Assembly: GCF_001885735.1 (NCBI RefSeq)
Contig: NZ_JXKG01000002.1
Coordinates: 200,636-264,635, forward strand
Reading direction: 5' to 3'
DNA length: 64,000 nucleotides
Source: Enterococcus canintestini
GTDB lineage: Bacteria; Bacillota; Bacilli; Lactobacillales; Enterococcaceae
Shown piece after piece: positions 31,501-40,485 of this stretch. Under the pieces are notes generated by a model that saw nothing but the letters and a program-made list of their open reading frames with translations, was not told where the DNA came from and did not search any database. Numbering within the stretch: the first letter of the stretch is position 1; every line of letters begins with the position of its first letter. Made by a program: the position numbers and the translations under genes.

Positions 31501-33804
31501 TTAATTATTAGTACCATTATTGCCACCGCCAGCAGAACCGCTAGTAGCCGGTGGAGTAGCTGTAGACGCCGTGGTGGAATTTTCGGTTGGTGTTGAAGGC
31601 TCTGGTGTTGGTGTTGGTGTTGGCGCTATACTACTACTTTCTTGGGTAGCAGAAGAGGCATTTGATTCTTCAACACTACTAGAGCTACTTGTTTCAGGTT
31701 GTTTTTCTGAGCTGGTACTTGGAACAGTTGGTGCTTGATAAGAAGAGCTTGGTGTTGTTAAAGATTGCTCATATTTATCGCGCCAATACAATTCATTCCC
31801 CACACGAATCAAATCATCTGGAATTTCCCAATCATTATTATCACCGTTTTGTGCGACGTATTGCATCAATTCGCGGTAGACGTCAGAAGCAATCATGTTT
31901 GATTCTGAGGTGATTGGCGTTAAATGTTTTTCATAACCTGTCCAAACAGAAATGGCATACTGGCGATTATAGCCAACAAAAGTGACATCAGGGGAGATTC
32001 CATCTGAAATGCCGATTTTTTCTAGATCTTCATCTGAGTAATTAGAAGTTCCCGTTTTACCGGCTTGAATCAAGCCATCAATCATCGCGTTAGTACCAGT
32101 ACCTTGTGTGATTACATCTTTTAAAATATCAGTAATCATATAAGCAGTTCCTTTAGACATTGCTTTTTTGCCTTCTGGTTTAAATTCGTCAGAAGAGCCA
32201 TCTTGATAGACGATTTTGTTGACATATTGGGGCTTATAGTACGTTCCGCCATTGGCAAAAGCGGCATAGGCAGCAGCCATTTTCAAGGAAGAGACCCCGT
32301 ATTTATCGCCATCTTGAGTAGTGTTACTAGAAATTGCGTTTGATTGAACCAAGTCTTTATACTGAATGCCAAGACCGTTTAAGAATTTTGAGACATCTTC
32401 TTTGCCAACATCATTAAATAATTTTACGGCTGGAACATTCCGCGATTCATAAAGAGCTGTTCGCAGTGAGATGTTTCCCATATATTGTTTATCCCAGTTA
32501 TTGACGCTAATATCTGTTCCATCATATTTATAAGGGGCATCATCAATTCGTTTTGCTGTCGAGTAGTTTAAATCTTCAAAAGCAGGCCCGTAATCGGTAA
32601 TCGGCTTAACGGTGGAACCGAAATCTCGGGCAGTGCTAACAGCTTGATTGTTCCCAAAGACTACATTATCTGGAACATTACGCGCACCAATTTGAGCCAG
32701 AACTTTACCGGTATTAACATCTACCATAGTTGAGGCAACTTGTAGCTTTTCATCAGGATAGTTGACATATTTATCGGTATTAACGATTTCATACAAACGT
32801 TTTTGAGCGTTTAAATCAAGATTAGTATGAATCTCAAGTCCGTCAGTATAGACATCTTTACCGGTTGTATTTTTTACTTCAGCAATCACTTCTTTGACAT
32901 AGTTATCAACTAATTGCAGATTTTCACTGGATTTTTCTAAATCTTTCAAGCCATCTTTAATTGGCTTTTTGATCGCTGTTTGATATTCGTTTTCGGTAAT
33001 TTTATTATTCTCTTTCATTGTGTAAAGAACCGTATCCCGGCGTTCTTTTGCTGCTTCAGGATGTTGGTATGGATCATAAGCATTCGGCGCTTGTGGCATC
33101 CCGGCAATCAGTGCCGTTTGGGCTAAATCTAAATCTTTTAAATTTTTGCCATAATAAGTCTCCGCTGCAGTTTCCATGCCGTAAAGACCATTTGCCATAT
33201 AAACTTTATTGATGTAATAAGTCAAAATTTCTTGCTTGGATTTTTCTTGTTCTAATTGTAATGCTAACCAAGCTTCTTGGGCTTTACGTTTTAAAGTTTG
33301 ATCAGATTTTTTTGTCGAAAAATACGACAACTTGATTAACTGTTGTGTCAATGTACTTCCGCCTTGCAAGCCACCTTTTGTAACGTTCGATAAAGCAGAA
33401 CCGATAATTCGAATCGGATCAACACCGATATGTTTATAAAAGCGACGATCTTCTACTGAAACAACGGCATCTTCTAGTAACTGCGGTACATCTTGAGCAG
33501 AAATCTTTTTCCTGTTTTCAGAGCCCAAGTCTGCAACGATATCATTATTACTTGCGTATATTACTGAAGAGACAGATGCATCTAATTTACTATCTTCAAT
33601 TTTTGGTGCATCTTTAGCATAAAACCAAAAAAGTCCCATCCCAGAAAGTAGAGCGATACAACCGAGGATAAAAAAACCAATCAAACCTTTTAAAACGATT
33701 GATCCAACAGAATTTTTGGTTTTCTTTTTTAACTTTTTAGGCTTCTTATTTGGCGCATTATTCCCATTGTGACGGGATGCTCTTGAAGAGGTATCATTTC
33801 CCAT
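31501..33804 (-). CDS. ponA: Class A penicillin-binding protein 1A
   Basis: PBP1A polymerises glycan and cross-links peptides outside the membrane. The 767 residues comprise a basic cytoplasmic N terminus, one membrane helix (about 36-61), a GT51 glycosyltransferase domain with Glu118 in EDRRFYKH and GGSTLTQQLIK, and a transpeptidase domain with GSTVKP (catalytic Ser), SRN and KTGTSN. A C-terminal tail of about 85 residues is made of Ser, Thr, Pro and Glu, then Gly/Asn, and includes a PTPTPTPEP hexanucleotide repeat. The start overlaps the recU end by 11 bases; AAGGAG lies within recU. This recU-ponA pairing is conserved in Firmicutes. Confidence 0.96.
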   Translation of the reverse strand: MGNDTSSRASRHNGNNAPNKKPKKLKKKTKNSVGSIVLKGLIGFFILGCIALLSGMGLFWFYAKDAPKIEDSKLDASVSSVIYASNNDIVADLGSENRKKISAQDVPQLLEDAVVSVEDRRFYKHIGVDPIRIIGSALSNVTKGGLQGGSTLTQQLIKLSYFSTKKSDQTLKRKAQEAWLALQLEQEKSKQEILTYYINKVYMANGLYGMETAAETYYGKNLKDLDLAQTALIAGMPQAPNAYDPYQHPEAAKERRDTVLYTMKENNKITENEYQTAIKKPIKDGLKDLEKSSENLQLVDNYVKEVIAEVKNTTGKDVYTDGLEIHTNLDLNAQKRLYEIVNTDKYVNYPDEKLQVASTMVDVNTGKVLAQIGARNVPDNVVFGNNQAVSTARDFGSTVKPITDYGPAFEDLNYSTAKRIDDAPYKYDGTDISVNNWDKQYMGNISLRTALYESRNVPAVKLFNDVGKEDVSKFLNGLGIQYKDLVQSNAISSNTTQDGDKYGVSSLKMAAAYAAFANGGTYYKPQYVNKIVYQDGSSDEFKPEGKKAMSKGTAYMITDILKDVITQGTGTNAMIDGLIQAGKTGTSNYSDEDLEKIGISDGISPDVTFVGYNRQYAISVWTGYEKHLTPITSESNMIASDVYRELMQYVAQNGDNNDWEIPDDLIRVGNELYWRDKYEQSLTTPSSSYQAPTVPSTSSEKQPETSSSSSVEESNASSATQESSSIAPTPTPTPEPSTPTENSTTASTATPPATSGSAGGGNNGTNN

Positions 33805-34429
33805 TTTTAGTTGACTCCTTTAAAACGTATTTTTTAACTGCTTCCAGATAAGGAATGCGGGGGGCAATCTTTGGTATAATCTCAATTCCAACTTCTTCAA
33901 TTAAGGATAGAGGAATCGATTTTTTTCCATCTTTTTGTTGTTTCCATAACGAAACTAAGATTTTGCTATCTAAAAAAAAGCAACGATGTAAGCTAGAAAA
34001 CCATAATAAAACAAAACAAATCCCTCCTTGGGTTAAGCAGGCTTCCATATGCCGAATTTGATGGTCATGGAAGTTTTTAAAAGGAAAGGATGTCTTATTT
34101 TTAGTTTCTTTGGCCTCAAAGTCAAGGTAAAGGCCCTGATAGACGCCATTATAATCTGTCGTAGAAGCTTCTTTAAAATAGGCTTCTTTGATAACAGCTG
34201 CGCTGCGTTTAGGATAATCTACGTTGACGATTTGAATGGGAGTTGGCTTTTTATGAACAACTGCCTGATTGTGGGTTAAATAATAAAGGTTGCTTTCATT
34301 AATGGCTTCTTCAAACCGCATACCACGGTTACTGAAGCTTACACTCCCTTGAGTTTTCGTCTTTGTTTGTTTATGCTTAGCAGGTAGCGCAGCTTGATAA
34401 ATTTGACCGTTGGGATATTTTAAAACCAT
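33794..34429 (-). CDS. recU: Holliday junction resolvase RecU
   Basis: RecU cuts Holliday junctions and modulates RecA. The 211-residue protein has the family start YPNGQIYQ, GMRFEEAINESN, the catalytic acidic cluster GLYLDFEAKETKNKTSFP and HQIRHM. ATG 34429 follows AGGAG by ten bases; a GTG three codons upstream would touch the site and gives a non-family N terminus. It is divergent from ypsA and translationally coupled to ponA, which starts inside its last codons. Confidence 0.95.
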   Translation of the reverse strand: MVLKYPNGQIYQAALPAKHKQTKTKTQGSVSFSNRGMRFEEAINESNLYYLTHNQAVVHKKPTPIQIVNVDYPKRSAAVIKEAYFKEASTTDYNGVYQGLYLDFEAKETKNKTSFPFKNFHDHQIRHMEACLTQGGICFVLLWFSSLHRCFFLDSKILVSLWKQQKDGKKSIPLSLIEEVGIEIIPKIAPRIPYLEAVKKYVLKESTKNGK

Positions 34430-34452
34430 ATGTGTCACACTCCTACCGGTGT

Positions 34453-34481
34453 ATTATACCAAAAAGCTAAAAAGAAAGAAA
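34453..34481 (-). promoter_or_regulatory. recU-ponA promoter
   Basis: On the minus strand TGGTATAAT (-10 at 34453-34458) is a perfect extended -10, with a weak TTTCTT (34476-34481) 17 bases upstream. Confidence 0.6.
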
Positions 34482-34491
34482 ATGTATCGTT

Positions 34492-35034
34492 ATGGAATCT
34501 ATAAAAACATTATTATTAACTGGTTATCGCAGTTACGAACTTGGCATATTTCAGGAAAAAGACGCAAAAATTGCAATTATTAAGAAAGCGATAAAAAATA
34601 ATTTAATCCAATATGTTGACTCAGGGTTGGAGTGGGTTTTAATTGGTGGCAATCTCGGAGTTGAAATGTGGGGAGCAGAAGTTATTAGTGAGTTGAAAAT
34701 AGACTATCCTCAGTTGCACCTAGGCGTTATCTTTCCATTTGCTGAATTTGGCGAACAGTGGAATGAAGCTAACCAGGAAAAATTAGTTCATCTAAAACAA
34801 GAAGCAGATTATGTTGAAGCGGTTAGTCATAAACCTTATCAAAATCCACAACAGCTACAAAATCATACGAATTTTTTATTGCAACATTCAGATGGAATTT
34901 TAGCAGTATTCGATCCGGAATTTCCGGGAAAACCGAAATATTTACTGGATGCAGCGGAGAAAATGACAGAAAATAACGAATATCTTATTCATCTCATTAC
35001 AATGGATGATTTACAAAATACCTTCTACGAATGA
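34492..35034 (+). CDS. ypsA: YpsA family protein (DUF1273, SLOG superfamily)
   Basis: The 180-residue protein matches YpsA, a Rossmann-like SLOG-fold protein found beside gpsB; Bacillus YpsA affects cell division and stress resistance, but its biochemical role is unsettled. Visible blocks are LLLTGYRSYELGIF, EWVLIGGNLGVEMWGAEV and the NHTNFLLQHSDGILAVFD segment, consistent with a nucleotide-sugar or nucleotide-binding pocket. The ribosome binding site is weak (AGAAAG). Its pairing with gpsB 76 bases downstream supports a division-linked role. Confidence 0.9.
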   Translation: MESIKTLLLTGYRSYELGIFQEKDAKIAIIKKAIKNNLIQYVDSGLEWVLIGGNLGVEMWGAEVISELKIDYPQLHLGVIFPFAEFGEQWNEANQEKLVHLKQEADYVEAVSHKPYQNPQQLQNHTNFLLQHSDGILAVFDPEFPGKPKYLLDAAEKMTENNEYLIHLITMDDLQNTFYE

Positions 35035-35040
35035 TTTTTG

Positions 35041-35068
35041 TTGCTTTCTAGCTTATTTTTGATAGAAT
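35041..35068 (+). promoter_or_regulatory. gpsB promoter
   Basis: TTGCTT (35041-35046) and TAGAAT (35063-35068) are spaced by 16 bases, directly after the ypsA stop. Confidence 0.5.
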
Positions 35069-35110
35069 GTTTTAAGAGAGTTTCTAAAAATAAATGAGGT
35101 GTATGAATTA

Positions 35111-35542
35111 ATGGCGAATTTAAATTATAGTCCTAAAGACATTTTGCAACAAGAATTCAAAACAAAAATGCGTGGTTATGATCCAGTTGAAGTAGATGAG
35201 TTTTTAGATAATGTAATTAAAGACTATGAAGCTTATAACAAAGAAATTTTAGCATTACAAGAAGAGAATGATCGCTTACAGGCAAAATTAAGCCAACAAG
35301 CTGCAAATCCAACTCCAGCTACAAGTCGTGTACAAACAGAAGCACCAAAAAGTCAAACAGTGACAAATTTTGATATTTTAAAACGTCTTTCCAACTTAGA
35401 AAAAGAAGTATTTGGTAAAAAATTAGATCAAGATACTGTTACAGACCATAGTGAAGTAACTACACGTGTTTCTCAGGCGTTAAATGGGAATTACACAAAT
35501 GACGAAAATAGTGATGATAATGAACGGACACGTCGTTTCTAA
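35111..35542 (+). CDS. gpsB: Cell division regulator GpsB (DivIVA family)
   Basis: GpsB is a membrane-associated scaffold that links penicillin-binding proteins to the division ring. The 143 residues begin with the DivIVA-like N-terminal domain ([20 protein letters not shown], then [14 protein letters not shown]), followed by a coiled coil, a Pro/Thr/Ser-rich linker and a short C-terminal helical domain ([13 protein letters not shown]). ATG 35111 has GAGGTG nine bases upstream; a GTG four codons earlier lies on the site. ponA, a usual GpsB partner, lies 1.3 kb away. The RNase P RNA begins about 12 bases after the stop. Confidence 0.95.
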   Translation: MANLNYSPKDILQQEFKTKMRGYDPVEVDEFLDNVIKDYEAYNKEILALQEENDRLQAKLSQQAANPTPATSRVQTEAPKSQTVTNFDILKRLSNLEKEVFGKKLDQDTVTDHSEVTTRVSQALNGNYTNDENSDDNERTRRF

Positions 35543-35554
35543 TTTTTAATGAAG

Positions 35555-35948
35555 CTCTGTGATTTTCGGGTAATCGCGGTCTAGTAATAGGCTGAGGAAA
35601 GTCCATGCTCGCACAAGCTGCGATGCTTGTAGTGTTCGTGCCTGGCGAAACCATAAGCCAGGGTACTATTTAGTAACGGCAGGAAAATTTCCTAAGGCGT
35701 AAGCTATGGATTAGTATCCTTGAAAGTGCCACAGTGACGAAGCGCCCATGGAAACATTGGCGGTGGAACGCGGTAAACCCCTCGAGCGAGCAACCCAAAC
35801 AATGGTAGGGGCACTTCTTTGACGGAATCAAACGAATACAAGAAGGTATCTTTATGATGCAGATAGATGATTACCCCGTAATTTTTGACCCTGAAAAAAT
35901 TACGGACAGAACATGGCTTATAGAAAATCACAGGATTCAGGGCTTATT
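35555..35948 (+). ncRNA. rnpB: RNase P RNA, Bacillus type (class B)
   Basis: This is the catalytic RNA that trims tRNA 5' leaders. The conserved 5' core GAGGAAAGTCCATGCTCGC and the 3' core ACAGAACATGGCTTAT are both present, and the order of helices follows Bacillus RNase P. The terminal helix P1 pairs CTGTGATTTTC (35557-35567) with GAAAATCACAG (35933-35943), which sets the ends within a few bases. About 390 bases is normal for class B. Because gpsB ends only 12 bases upstream, its promoter must lie inside gpsB or it is read from the gpsB transcript. Confidence 0.96.
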
Positions 35949-35971
35949 TTAGAAGTAAACTAAAAGCTGAA

Positions 35972-36003
35972 CAAGTGGGTTCAGCTTTTTTTCTTTGCAA
36001 TCA
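35972..36003 (+). terminator. rnpB terminator
   Basis: AAAAGCTGAAC pairs with GTTCAGCTTTT around a six-base loop, then a T run. Confidence 0.92.
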
Positions 36004-36074
36004 TTTGCATTCAAGTGGTTGTCGTGTTTCAATACATTTAAGAACATTTTAAACCTGCGGGTAAAGGAGCATAT

Positions 36075-37235
36075 ATGAAAGAACAAACATTTAATTTAGT
36101 GGCCACATGCGCCAGTGGACTAGAAGCTTTAGTTGGAAAAGAATTACGCGATTTAGGAATTGAATGCCAAGTAGAAAATGGTCGGGCTCGTTTTAAAGGT
36201 GATTTGCAGACAATTGCTACTGCCAATTTATGGCTTAGAACAGCGGATAGAATTAAAATTGTCGTCGGCGAATTTGATGCTTATACTTTTGATGAATTAT
36301 TTGAAAAAGTAAAAGCACTGCCATGGGAAGATTTATTGCCTCTTGATGCAGAATTTCCGGTTAGCGGTAAATCTATCAAGTCAAAACTTTACAGTGTACC
36401 AGACTGTCAAGCCATTACTAAAAAGGCGATTGTCGACCGTTTGCGTTCTTATTATCACCGGCCTAGTCATGTACCTTTAGCAGAAACAGGGGCACTTTTC
36501 CCAGTGGAAGTAGCGTTGTTAAAAGATCATGTCATGCTTACACTTGATACAACAGGGCCAAGCCTATTCAAACGTGGGTATCGCTTGGAAAAAGGGGGCG
36601 CACCTTTAAAAGAAAATTTAGCAGCGGCTTTAGTGTTGTTGACCAATTGGCGTAAGGATCGTCCTTTTGTTGATCCAGTCTGTGGTTCAGGAACAATTTG
36701 TATTGAAGCAGCTTTAATTGGCCATAATATTGCCCCGGGATTTAATCGTGAATTTTTGTGCGAAGCATGGGATTGGGCAGATGAAGAAATATTTGAAAAG
36801 GTAAGAGCAGAGGCAGATCTTGCAGCAGACTATGATATTGAGCTAGATATTAGTGGCTATGATATTAATGGTAAAATGATTGAAATTGCAAAAGCAAACG
36901 CAGCAGAAATCGGCTTAGGTGACTCCATTACTTTTAAACAACAGGCTGTCAAAGATTTTACTACGACAAAAGATTACGGTGTGATTGTAGCTAACCCTCC
37001 TTATGGTGAGCGTTTAGGGGAAACAGAAACAGTGCAGAAACTGTATCAAGAAATGGGCGCTGTATTACGTCCTTTAAAAACTTGGAGTAAATATATTTTA
37101 ACTAGTGATTTACAATTTGAATCATTCTACGGTGCAAAAGCTACTAAAAAACGCAAATTATATAACGGTGCATTACGGACGGATTTATTCCAATATTGGG
37201 GAATGCGACCACCCCGTCAAAAGGAGGAAGCTTAA
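36075..37235 (+). CDS. rlmL: 23S rRNA (guanine-N2)-methyltransferase, RlmL/YpsC family
   Basis: The 386-residue enzyme has an N-terminal ferredoxin-like plus THUMP RNA-binding part (residues ~1-160) and a C-terminal methyltransferase with DPVCGSGTICIEAALIG and the catalytic NPPYGER. It corresponds to the G2445 methyltransferase half of E. coli RlmL; a different target base cannot be excluded by sight. AAAGGAG precedes the ATG. Its stop overlaps the next start (TAATG), so the peptidase gene is coupled to it. Confidence 0.92.
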   Translation: MKEQTFNLVATCASGLEALVGKELRDLGIECQVENGRARFKGDLQTIATANLWLRTADRIKIVVGEFDAYTFDELFEKVKALPWEDLLPLDAEFPVSGKSIKSKLYSVPDCQAITKKAIVDRLRSYYHRPSHVPLAETGALFPVEVALLKDHVMLTLDTTGPSLFKRGYRLEKGGAPLKENLAAALVLLTNWRKDRPFVDPVCGSGTICIEAALIGHNIAPGFNREFLCEAWDWADEEIFEKVRAEADLAADYDIELDISGYDINGKMIEIAKANAAEIGLGDSITFKQQAVKDFTTTKDYGVIVANPPYGERLGETETVQKLYQEMGAVLRPLKTWSKYILTSDLQFESFYGAKATKKRKLYNGALRTDLFQYWGMRPPRQKEEA

Positions 37236-38734
37236 TGAAAGAAAAAGAATTTTTAGCTGAATTAGAAGAATTAGCCTTATTAAATCAAACACTAGCCTTA
37301 CTAGATTGGGATAGTCAAACGGGGATGCCAGAAACTGCGGCTACAGAAAGGGGTGCTGCTAGTGGCTACTTGAGTGGTTTGGCTTTTGAAAAACAAACGG
37401 GACCAAAAATTAAAGCCGCCTTGGATTACTTTAGTGCGCATAATGATGAGCTTTCTGAAATTGGTAAGACAGTGTACCAAGTGACAAAAAAAGATTACGA
37501 AGAATTACATGCGATTCCTAAAGAATTGATGGTTGAGCGGAGTCGGTTATATAGTCAAGCCCATACTGCTTGGTTAAAAGCTAGACAAACGCAGAGTTTT
37601 TCAGATTTTCAAGCAGCTTTAGCAGAAAATATTCGCATTACAAAAGAGCTAATTCCTTATTATAAAAAGGACGAAGCTACAGATTACGATGTCTTATTAA
37701 ATATGTTTGAACCCGGCATGACAACAGAAGTCTTAGACCAGGTTTTCGGCGAGCTTAAAGCAGGACTAGTAAAAATTCGACAAACTATTAATGAAAAAGG
37801 GCAAAAACCAGATACTAGTTTTAAAAATCGGACGATGACAAAAGAGCAACAGCAGTTTTTTGTCAAAAATTTAGTCGCTAAACTGGGATTTGATTTTAAG
37901 CGGGGGCGTTTAGACGATACTGTTCATCCTTTTGCCACGAGGATTACGCGGGATGATGTTCGGATTACAACGCGTTGGAATGAAGAAGATTTTACTATGG
38001 GGATTTTTGGTGTAATTCATGAAGCAGGTCATGGTATCTATGAGCAAAGTATTGACGCAAAATATAATATGACCCCCGTTTATGATGCACCTTCAATGGG
38101 AATTCATGAATCGCAATCTTTATTTTATGAAATTATTTTAGGAAGTAAACGCAGTTTTTGGGAAAAACAATATCCGCATTTTCAAAAGGCTGCTGCTGGT
38201 ACTTTTGATGATATTGACTTTGAACGATTTTATCGTTCTTTAAAGGCAACTGCTGCCAGTTTAATTCGGATTGAAGCGGATAGTTTGACGTATCCATTAC
38301 ACATTATTATTCGCTATGAATTGGAAAAAGCGCTCTTTAATGAAGATTTAGCCGTAGAAGACCTGCCGCAAGCGTGGAATGATAAATATGAAGAGTACCT
38401 AGGAATTCGTCCTGAAAATGATTTAGTCGGTGTTTTACAAGATGTGCATTGGTCTGGGGGTATGTTTGGTTATTTCCCATCTTACGCATTAGGCTATATG
38501 TATGCTGCTCAATTATTAGCTGCCATGGAAAGAAAATTAGATGTGGATAATTTATTAGCAACAGAAGATTATGCTCCAATAAAAGCGTGGTTGACTGAAC
38601 ACATTCATAAATTTGGCAGAAGTAAAACGCCAAGTGAATTAATTACAGCAGCAACCGGCGAAGCTTTAAATCCGCAATACTTACTTCAGTATTTAACTGA
38701 TCTTTATTATGATGTTTATCAAATTGATAAATAG
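37235..38734 (+). CDS. Zinc carboxypeptidase, M32 family (carboxypeptidase Taq)
   Basis: The 499-residue cytosolic metallopeptidase removes C-terminal residues from peptides. Zinc motif HEAGH sits in FGVIHEAGHGIYEQ near residue 263, with HESQS about 30 residues later giving the third ligand region. The helical N terminus starts ELALLNQTLALLDWDSQTGMP, typical for M32. ATG 37235 follows AAGGAGG and overlaps the rlmL stop by one base. No signal peptide. Confidence 0.95.
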   Translation: MKEKEFLAELEELALLNQTLALLDWDSQTGMPETAATERGAASGYLSGLAFEKQTGPKIKAALDYFSAHNDELSEIGKTVYQVTKKDYEELHAIPKELMVERSRLYSQAHTAWLKARQTQSFSDFQAALAENIRITKELIPYYKKDEATDYDVLLNMFEPGMTTEVLDQVFGELKAGLVKIRQTINEKGQKPDTSFKNRTMTKEQQQFFVKNLVAKLGFDFKRGRLDDTVHPFATRITRDDVRITTRWNEEDFTMGIFGVIHEAGHGIYEQSIDAKYNMTPVYDAPSMGIHESQSLFYEIILGSKRSFWEKQYPHFQKAAAGTFDDIDFERFYRSLKATAASLIRIEADSLTYPLHIIIRYELEKALFNEDLAVEDLPQAWNDKYEEYLGIRPENDLVGVLQDVHWSGGMFGYFPSYALGYMYAAQLLAAMERKLDVDNLLATEDYAPIKAWLTEHIHKFGRSKTPSELITAATGEALNPQYLLQYLTDLYYDVYQIDK

Positions 38735-38873
38735 AAGAGAAGTTAATTTTGTTTTTATTCTGGAGGTTAGCTAGTTATCTATTCAAATGAGTAAAGCTAA
38801 ATAGTTAGTTGCCTGCAATTTTTAGGACTGAATTAAAGTAGAAGGAAACGAAATTTATTATCTACAAAAATTA

Positions 38874-38901
38874 GTGCCAGGCGATTTCGCCTGGCACCTT
38901 T
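38874..38901 (+). terminator. Terminator after the carboxypeptidase gene
   Basis: GTGCCAGGCGA pairs with TCGCCTGGCAC around a very short loop, then CTTTT. The rest of the 316-base gap (38735-39050) shows no gene; AT-rich sequence before 39030 may hold the next promoter. Confidence 0.75.
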
Positions 38902-39050
38902 TGGGGAAGTGGCTAGAATTTGTCTTTAGTATTTACTAGTCAGACCAGCGGAAGTGTCCAACTATCAAGCAACAAGAAACCACTCTGTTAATAGTGTAAC
39001 CGCTTTTTAAAAATTGCGGAAATTCGAATTTGCATAATAAAGGGGATAAA

Positions 39051-39716
39051 ATGGAAAAGTTAGCCAAAATAATCGCATATACTAAACAACAATTACAAAC
39101 TGATCTGACGGGGCATGGTTTTGACCACGCACAACGAGTAGCGACTTTGTCCCATAAAATTGCCAAAGCAGAAAAAGCGCCAGTCGATGAAATCGTACTG
39201 CTCGCTTCAGCTTATTTACATGATACGATTGATGACAAAGTAGTAGCAGATGTAGACACCGCTTGTCGTGAGCTACAGCAGTTTTTGCTAGAAATCGGCT
39301 TAAGTGCGCAACAGCAAGAAGAAATTCTTTTTATTATTAACAATATGTCATTTTCTAAAGAATTAACAGGAAAGGTTTCTTTACCTCTAGCGGGAAAAAT
39401 TGTTCAAGATGCCGATCGCCTAGAAGCACTAGGAGCTATGGGGATACTGCGGACTGCTTATTTTGGTGGCGGTCACCAACATCCACTTCATGATCCTGCG
39501 ATAAAACCAATTACTTTTACTGACAAAACACAATATCGCAAAGGGAGTACAGTGATTAATCATTTTTATGAAAAATTATTTTTGTTACCAGAAAAAATGA
39601 ACACACAAACGGCTTACCGAGAAGCTTTACGGCGCCAGAAATTTATGGAGTCTTTTTTGGCTGAATTTTATCAAGAATGGCAGCCTGAAAACATTGATTT
39701 GACAGAACTGGAATAA
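39051..39716 (+). CDS. HD-domain phosphohydrolase
   Basis: The 221-residue protein is an HD-superfamily metal-dependent phosphohydrolase. Metal ligands are seen as His26 in HGFDHAQRV, His57-Asp58 in AYLHDTIDD, and Asp in QDADRLEALGA near residue 130. The pattern is that of the YpgQ/YedJ group, for which pyrophosphatase activity on nucleotides has been reported in Bacillus. AAAGGGG lies before ATG 39051. It is monocistronic. The exact substrate is not shown. Confidence 0.85.
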   Translation: MEKLAKIIAYTKQQLQTDLTGHGFDHAQRVATLSHKIAKAEKAPVDEIVLLASAYLHDTIDDKVVADVDTACRELQQFLLEIGLSAQQQEEILFIINNMSFSKELTGKVSLPLAGKIVQDADRLEALGAMGILRTAYFGGGHQHPLHDPAIKPITFTDKTQYRKGSTVINHFYEKLFLLPEKMNTQTAYREALRRQKFMESFLAEFYQEWQPENIDLTELE

Positions 39717-39753
39717 TTTATAAATTTTCTTTGGTAACGTAGATCAAAGCAAA

Positions 39754-39779
39754 GCATAAAAAGTCTAAGATTTTTATGC
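39754..39779 (+). terminator. Possible weak terminator after the HD gene
   Basis: GCATAAAAA pairs with TTTTTATGC around an eight-base loop; the T run is inside the stem. Confidence 0.45.
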
Positions 39780-39819
39780 AATGTGTTAATTTTAGGTATA
39801 TTCATACAACACTTATTAT

Positions 39820-39848
39820 TTTATTTTACTATCAATATCTCCTATAAT
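39820..39848 (+). promoter_or_regulatory. Promoter of the two small unknown genes
   Basis: A perfect TATAAT (39843-39848) is preceded at 17 bases by TTTATT (39820-39825). Confidence 0.5.
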
Positions 39849-39868
39849 TAACTTAAGGGGGGATAGAG

Positions 39869-40222
39869 ATGTTTTATCAACAAGCTATGGAGCCAATTGA
39901 GCTTTTAGATACCTTAGCTTTAAGTAGTGAGTGCTTTTTTGTCATTACAGCGCAATTACCTAAAAGACAATATCGCGTAGCAATTTATAAATACGATAAA
40001 GAGTATTTCCTACTTTTAGACCCTCGCTTATTTCAACAAATTACTAAGACAAAAACGGAGTCTCACGGGGATGAAGACGAGGTTTTGCCGTATATTGAAG
40101 AAGCATTAGAAAAAAATCTTTATGAATTAGTAGCAGAAGATTATGTAAAACTAGATCTTTTGACATTGTCTCATTTAGCTACAAATAGCACTGTCAGTAT
40201 TCGTTTTTATGAATTTTATTAG
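39869..40222 (+). CDS. Unknown 117-residue cytosolic protein
   Basis: The protein has no membrane segment, cysteine pattern or motif that I recognise. It is a mix of strands and acidic helices: an N-terminal helical stretch, a strand pair around RQYRVAIYKYDKEYFLLLD, an acidic loop (SHGDEDEV) and a C-terminal helix. AAGGGGGG precedes the ATG. It is followed 12 bases later by a 74-residue acidic protein in the same transcript, closed by a terminator, so the two form a two-gene unit. Function unknown. Confidence 0.65.
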   Translation: MFYQQAMEPIELLDTLALSSECFFVITAQLPKRQYRVAIYKYDKEYFLLLDPRLFQQITKTKTESHGDEDEVLPYIEEALEKNLYELVAEDYVKLDLLTLSHLATNSTVSIRFYEFY

Positions 40223-40234
40223 GAGAGGTTAAAA

Positions 40235-40459
40235 ATGAAAAAAACAGAGTATTTAACTTTTAAAGATGAAAACTTTATCAAGTTACTCCAAGATTTAGGT
40301 GATGATTATTCTGCTGTTGAATTAATTGATGAACAAAATGACGTTGATGCTATCGTTTTATCACAAGCTGATTTTAATTATTTAGTCAGTCAGCTGGATG
40401 AAGAAGAACGAGGGCAATATCTGGAGGATAACGACGAATCGGAGTTTTTAGAAGACTAA
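40235..40459 (+). CDS. Unknown acidic 74-residue protein, weakly Phd/YefM-like
   Basis: The product is strongly acidic (about a third Asp/Glu) and small. Its middle, DAIVLSQADFNYLVSQL, has the spacing of the Phd/YefM antitoxin signature (valine-leucine-serine, then an acidic residue and an aromatic residue, then leucines), and its N terminus would align with the antitoxin's DNA-binding strand. The alignment is by eye and weak. AGGAGAGG lies upstream of the ATG. If it is an antitoxin, the upstream 117-residue protein would be the partner, but the order is reversed from most Phd pairs. It may equally be an unrelated conserved acidic protein. Confidence 0.6.
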   Translation: MKKTEYLTFKDENFIKLLQDLGDDYSAVELIDEQNDVDAIVLSQADFNYLVSQLDEEERGQYLEDNDESEFLED

Positions 40460-40485
40460 GCGTCTAAATGGATTAAAAAGTAAAA

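Noticed and set aside
31520-31913. Plus-strand frames opposite the ponA tail
   Set aside because: They are reverse-strand products of the repetitive Ser/Thr/Pro codons and have no start signal.
34482-34491. Alternative ypsA start at ATG 34482
   Set aside because: It is out of frame with the conserved protein.
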